Position numbers and translations under genes: made by a program. A model generated the notes under the pieces. That model made no database searches and was not told the origin of the DNA. It worked only from the letters and a program-made list of their open reading frames with translations. From contig CANMZP010000032.1 of assembly GCA_947502355.1 (NCBI GenBank), positions 1 to 41,837 on the forward strand: 41,837 nt of DNA, in the 5' to 3' direction. The DNA is from an uncultured Thalassotalea sp. Its GTDB lineage: Bacteria > Pseudomonadota > Gammaproteobacteria > Enterobacterales > Alteromonadaceae. Positions 39,334-41,837 of this stretch are shown piece after piece (within the stretch, counting starts at the first letter, position 1; every line of letters starts with the position of its first letter).

Positions 39334-39669
39334 ATGAAAAAATTTTTATTAGCTCTGTTTATTTCATTTTTACCTAGCTTAAGCCTTGCCGACGATGAAA
39401 TGAATTTTGATGGTTTAGATTTAAAATACTTAGATTTAGCTTTTGACCGTTACATTAAGCATAAAGCTGAAACAAGGTATCCTTTTTTATTGAAAAAGGA
39501 GAATTATCATTTTACTTTAAATTACAAAAATGAAAGCGTTTCAGTAAAAATTTCCTTTAAAGCAAAAGAGTTTCAAAAGAAAACTGGAAGGACGATATTT
39601 GGTGGTGGGGCTTTAGTGATGGTTGATTTAAAATCTGAAAAAATATCTTCATTTACCCCTATTAGGTAG
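39334..39669 (+). CDS. secreted small protein, candidate immunity partner of the JAMM toxin
   Basis: 111 residues with a signal peptide (MKKFLLALFISFLPSLSLA) and a basic, lysine-rich mature part (KENYHFTLNYKNESVSVKISFKAKEF). It starts 4 bases after the toxin stop, the usual toxin-immunity arrangement, and the AAGG at the toxin end serves as its ribosome site. Export to the periplasm suggests the toxin acts there. The family is not recognised, so the immunity role is from position only. Confidence 0.6.
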   Translation: MKKFLLALFISFLPSLSLADDEMNFDGLDLKYLDLAFDRYIKHKAETRYPFLLKKENYHFTLNYKNESVSVKISFKAKEFQKKTGRTIFGGGALVMVDLKSEKISSFTPIR

Positions 39670-39809
39670 TCTTACTTGCAATTTATCATTTATGGATAAG
39701 TAATATTTTTCGAGTATTTTATGGTAACCCACTAATTTAATTTGGTTTTATTTGATAATTGCAATCAATTAATCACAACATTAAAGTAATTGTATGAGTG
39801 ATAAGTTAA

Positions 39810-39840
39810 AGCCCCACTTTGTTTTTAAGTGGGACTTTTT
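39810..39840 (+). terminator. terminator after the toxin-immunity pair
   Basis: AGCCCCACTT pairs with AAGTGGGACT (one C-A mismatch) and runs into TTTTT, about 140 bases past the immunity stop. Confidence 0.75.
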
Positions 39841-39881
39841 ATTTGTGAGATTCTAAAGACAATGACCTGTAACATAATCCA

Positions 39882-39916
39882 TGTAACTACCTGATTTATA
39901 TTTAAAGGTAGTTACA
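39882..39916. repeat. 11-bp inverted repeat
   Basis: TGTAACTACCT and its exact complement are separated by 13 bases. It lies 113 bases downstream of the minus-strand gene at 40029-40247, with no T-run. It could be an mRNA end or a recombination site; unknown. Confidence 0.5.
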
Positions 39917-40028
39917 CATAATTAGTTGTAGGCTCCAAATTTAATCTTGCAGTGAGCGAAATTCGGTGTTTGTCAGTCTCTATCTGAACTGCTATAGCTC
40001 CCAACTGTTACAACTTATATTCAAGAAA

Positions 40029-40247
40029 TTATTTAACTTTAAATCCAGATAATATATTTCTCACTATATCGATTGAAGCTCCTTGGCCAAATAAAAAGTC
40101 AGTTTTACAGCTACTTTCTCTAAGGTCGTAGTGAATATAAAAATTTTCTGATAAAAAATCATCAAGCTGGTCAGCCTCGTCATCTCCATGAATTGTTGCT
40201 ATTACACCATATTCATCTGAATTAATAATGTTTATTTCATTAGCCAT
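40029..40247 (-). CDS. small acidic protein, candidate immunity protein
   Basis: 72 residues, acidic (GDDEADQLDDFLSENF), soluble, no signal peptide. Its ATG overlaps by 8 bases the stop of an oppositely placed (minus-strand) toxin-like tail, the typical coupling of a polymorphic toxin and its immunity gene. I do not recognise the family. A soluble acidic protein would fit neutralising a cytoplasmic toxin such as a nuclease; this is inference. Confidence 0.55.
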   Translation of the reverse strand: MANEINIINSDEYGVIATIHGDDEADQLDDFLSENFYIHYDLRESSCKTDFLFGQGASIDIVRNILSGFKVK

Positions 40248-40392
40248 AATCTCTTATCTCATCTAATATTTCTTTTTCAAGTGTAGAAGGGTCTCTTTTA
40301 TATCCCTTTGTTCCAGGCTGTGAATTTTTAAATTTTGTTTTTTGCATAGCATCTTTAGGTGCTTTGGTTAGATCAGGAAAGATTGAACGATA
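40240..40392 (-). pseudogene. truncated C-terminal tail of a toxin-like protein
   Basis: An open minus-strand frame with no good start gives PDLTKAPKDAMQKTKFKNSQ and then PGTKGYKRDPSTLEKEILDE with the stop shared with the next gene's start. It is basic and is cut off at about 40392 by a stop, where unrelated plus-strand coding sequence begins. This looks like the last 45-50 residues of a polymorphic toxin whose front has been lost. Confidence 0.5.
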
Positions 40393-40541
40393 TTAAATTG
40401 GGAATTAACATTAATGCCGATGAAGCCGAAAACATCATTTATTTTCTTGATGAGTTGAAAACGGTGTTGTGTAACCACTATGGAGAAGAAATTCGGGAAA
40501 ACCATAATAATCAATCGGTTAATGAGGAAGTAGACTTTTAG
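40359..40541 (+). pseudogene. C-terminal fragment of an unknown protein
   Basis: The frame from about 40371 reads DQERLNDIKLGININADEAE, then NIIYFLDELKTVLCNHYGEE, with helical, acidic character and a good terminator after it. Its start (GTG 40359 or TTG 40383) lies inside the opposite toxin tail and has no ribosome site, so I read it as the end of a gene truncated at the junction. The family is not recognised. Confidence 0.4.
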
Positions 40542-40885
40542 TTGAATAAATAACCAATTTAGCTTTTAAATTTTTCTAAAACCAGTAATATGAAATTTAC
40601 TGGTTTTGTTTTTTTCTTTGTTATGACAATAACTTGGTTTGAGTTATGATGCATTTTGACTGGATTTATTAAGTGGAATGAAAAATTAACTGACGGAATT
40701 TGGTAAATAGTAAGACGTTATATAGGTAAAAGCTTTTGACGGCTATGATGAAAATTTGGTGAAAAGTCGCTTTTTTGGAAAAATGTTATGACGTGTATTT
40801 TGGGAATGGCTCTGACAGGATTTAAAAAATCTACAGCAAGCAAGAAGATGATTTTAGGTTTGAAGCAACTTTATGGGCTAATTCT
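40542..40885. other. gap with a terminator and degenerate coding traces
   Basis: 344 bases. The terminator is at 40578-40616. Further on, YDVYFGNGSD reads in one frame and IYSKQEDDFRFEATLWANS in another, just before the next gene, suggesting that its N-terminal part is frameshifted near 40815-40825. Confidence 0.45.
40578..40616 (+). terminator. terminator of the 40359-40541 fragment
   Basis: AAAACCAGTAA and its complement form an 11-bp stem with an 8-base loop followed by a T-rich run, 36 bases past the stop. Confidence 0.75.
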
Positions 40886-41218
40886 TTGGGATATGAAACA
40901 CCTGAAGAAGTGGAAAAAGATGTGCAGGAAAAACTGAAAAAGCTTGAAAAGCAAGTTGATAAAACTCTTACTTTATCTAATTTAAGCCTTGTAATTGGAT
41001 TAGTACCAGGTGGAACGGTTCCATCGATTTTAATAGCTGGTACAGATTTGATTGTTAACGATCACATATCGCCTTTATCAGGTTCTTTATCGGCAGGTTT
41101 AACAGAAGTTACATTAAATGATAATTTGTCAGATCATGGAAAAAAAGCTCTAAATGGTAAAACAAAAGCAATTATATGGGCTTCTTCACAAGCAACTGGT
41201 TGGATTATGGGTAACTAA
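40886..41218 (+). CDS. unknown protein with hydrophobic centre, possibly the end of a toxin
   Basis: 110 residues from a TTG without a ribosome site; the frame is actually open from 40826. A charged coil (EEVEKDVQEKLKKLEKQVDK) is followed by a glycine-rich hydrophobic stretch (LSLVIGLVPGGTVPSILIAG) and a polar end. It is followed after 4 bases by a small two-helix membrane protein. The arrangement resembles a pore-forming toxin tip and its immunity protein, but I recognise neither family. Confidence 0.4.
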   Translation: MGYETPEEVEKDVQEKLKKLEKQVDKTLTLSNLSLVIGLVPGGTVPSILIAGTDLIVNDHISPLSGSLSAGLTEVTLNDNLSDHGKKALNGKTKAIIWASSQATGWIMGN

Positions 41219-41222
41219 CAAT

Positions 41223-41432
41223 ATGAAGTTAAACATTATATTGTCTTTCTTTAGTATTTTATTCTTTTATTATGGATGCATTTCAATTGTAAACGAGAAA
41301 ATTTCTTTAAGGGGAGTTACCGTTTATCTAGAGGACACTCCCTTATTGTATTGGATAATCTTAGGAGGGGTATTTATTGTGAGTATTTATTTTATATTTT
41401 TAGCTTGGTTTAAAAGTGAAGATAAAAGCTAG
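41223..41432 (+). CDS. small two-helix membrane protein, candidate immunity
   Basis: 69 residues with two membrane helices (about 3-21 and 41-63) and a short middle (NEKISLRGVTVYLEDTPL). It begins 4 bases after the previous stop; the ribosome site is weak. Membrane immunity proteins for pore-forming toxins look like this. Function is inferred from position only. Confidence 0.5.
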   Translation: MKLNIILSFFSILFFYYGCISIVNEKISLRGVTVYLEDTPLLYWIILGGVFIVSIYFIFLAWFKSEDKS

Positions 41433-41494
41433 TTTTAACTCCCTACCTGTAAGTTGCGAAATGAAGTTCGAATAAATGAATCAGTATTATTTTC

Positions 41495-41522
41495 AGAGCC
41501 TCTAACTAAAGAGGCTCTTTTT
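41495..41522 (+). terminator. terminator of the 40886-41432 unit
   Basis: AGAGCCTCT and its perfect complement with a 6-base loop run into TTTTT, 63 bases past the last stop. Confidence 0.9.
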
Positions 41523-41837
41523 AATTCATTGTATCAGCTAATTCCGAGAATCTCTTAGGTCCGCTTTTGGGTGATTGCCGAAGTATTTTCTGGGAAAAAA
41601 TGTCTTAAAAAACTTCGGATATTGGGAATGAATAATGCTTGTGTCGAACGGCGCCTTCTCGCTCAAAGGCGACCGTGGTCGTCTTTAAATATTTGTAAAT
41701 CTACAATACATGATGTTATTGTAATTGCACAAGTTTTTAGTAGTCGTCACGGACCGCTTCGAGCGAATTGCGGACAGTCGGTTTCAAGCTTGTTGTCTTT
41801 TCTGAATGATAAAATACAGAAAGTTTGATTAAAAGGG
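41523..41837. other. right end, no recognised gene
   Basis: 315 bases to the edge. An 85-codon frame (41571-41828) exists, but its composition (scattered Cys, Arg and Ser without pattern), missing ribosome site and TTG-like start make it unconvincing. CCGAAGT (41578-41584) and its complement (41612-41618) form a loose inverted repeat. Confidence 0.4.

Larger units (their letters stand above)
39670..40028. other. gap between the two toxin/immunity units
   Basis: 359 bases. It contains the terminator at 39810-39840 and the inverted repeat at 39882-39916. Otherwise AT-rich; no gene seen. Confidence 0.5.

Noticed and set aside
38230-39985. Similar AGTGAGCGA-containing stretches at about 38248 and 39952
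   Set aside because: Identity is limited to about 10 bases, too short to call a repeat or attachment site.
41571-41828. 85-codon plus-strand reading frame at the right edge
   Set aside because: No ribosome site, no family resemblance and erratic composition; probably non-coding.
1-41837. CRISPR array or insertion sequence
   Set aside because: I saw no regularly spaced repeats, no transposase and no terminal inverted repeats with target duplications.

Overview
The window looks like chromosome of a marine gammaproteobacterium of the Alteromonadales, most like Colwelliaceae (Colwellia/Thalassotalea type). The reasons are the moderately AT-rich DNA, the gene order der-bamB-yfgM-hisS-ispG-rodZ-pilF-rlmN-ndk, fused thrA with a thr attenuator, and small families (DUF3718, PA3496-like) common in that group. 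This is inferred from protein resemblance and synteny; no database was searched.

Layout. Bases 1-420 hold, on the minus strand, the promoter and leader region of an rRNA operon whose 16S gene lies just outside the left edge: two strong promoters with GC-rich discriminators, an AT-rich upstream element and boxB/boxA/boxC-like signals. Bases 481-10767 are a minus-strand housekeeping block covering ribosome assembly (Der), outer-membrane assembly (BamB), secretion (YfgM), tRNA-His charging, isoprenoid synthesis (IspG), cell shape (RodZ), type IV pilus assembly (PilF, here with an extra LysM domain), rRNA/tRNA methylation (RlmN) and nucleotide pools (Ndk). Then come NAD-malic enzyme, IscX and a 771-residue protein that joins a cysteine desulfurase, a persulfide-dioxygenase-like metallo-beta-lactamase domain and a rhodanese. 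Bases 15.9-22.1 kb carry a porin, NnrS, a 2-hydroxyacid dehydrogenase, an FAD amine oxidase, a GNAT acetyltransferase and uracil-DNA glycosylase.

Bases 22.2-27.2 kb are the complete thrLABC operon on the minus strand, including a 25-codon leader peptide rich in Thr and Ile and an attenuator. After it come a YgjP-type metalloprotein, YebG with a LexA-like box, two small proteins, a TonB-dependent receptor gene broken by three separate lesions, an MscS channel, a LysR regulator divergent from mmsA, and a yiaW-yiaV-like pair.

From about 38 kb to the right edge the DNA becomes more AT-rich and fragmentary and looks like a graveyard or exchange site for polymorphic-toxin cassettes. It holds a severed Rhs C-terminal tip whose toxin domain has an exact JAMM metal motif (HxHx7SxxD) followed by a secreted candidate immunity protein, an oppositely oriented toxin tail overlapping a small acidic candidate immunity gene, an unrelated gene tail joined to it, and a further two-gene unit with a small membrane protein. 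This tip region and the triple sulfur-enzyme fusion are the least ordinary parts of the window.
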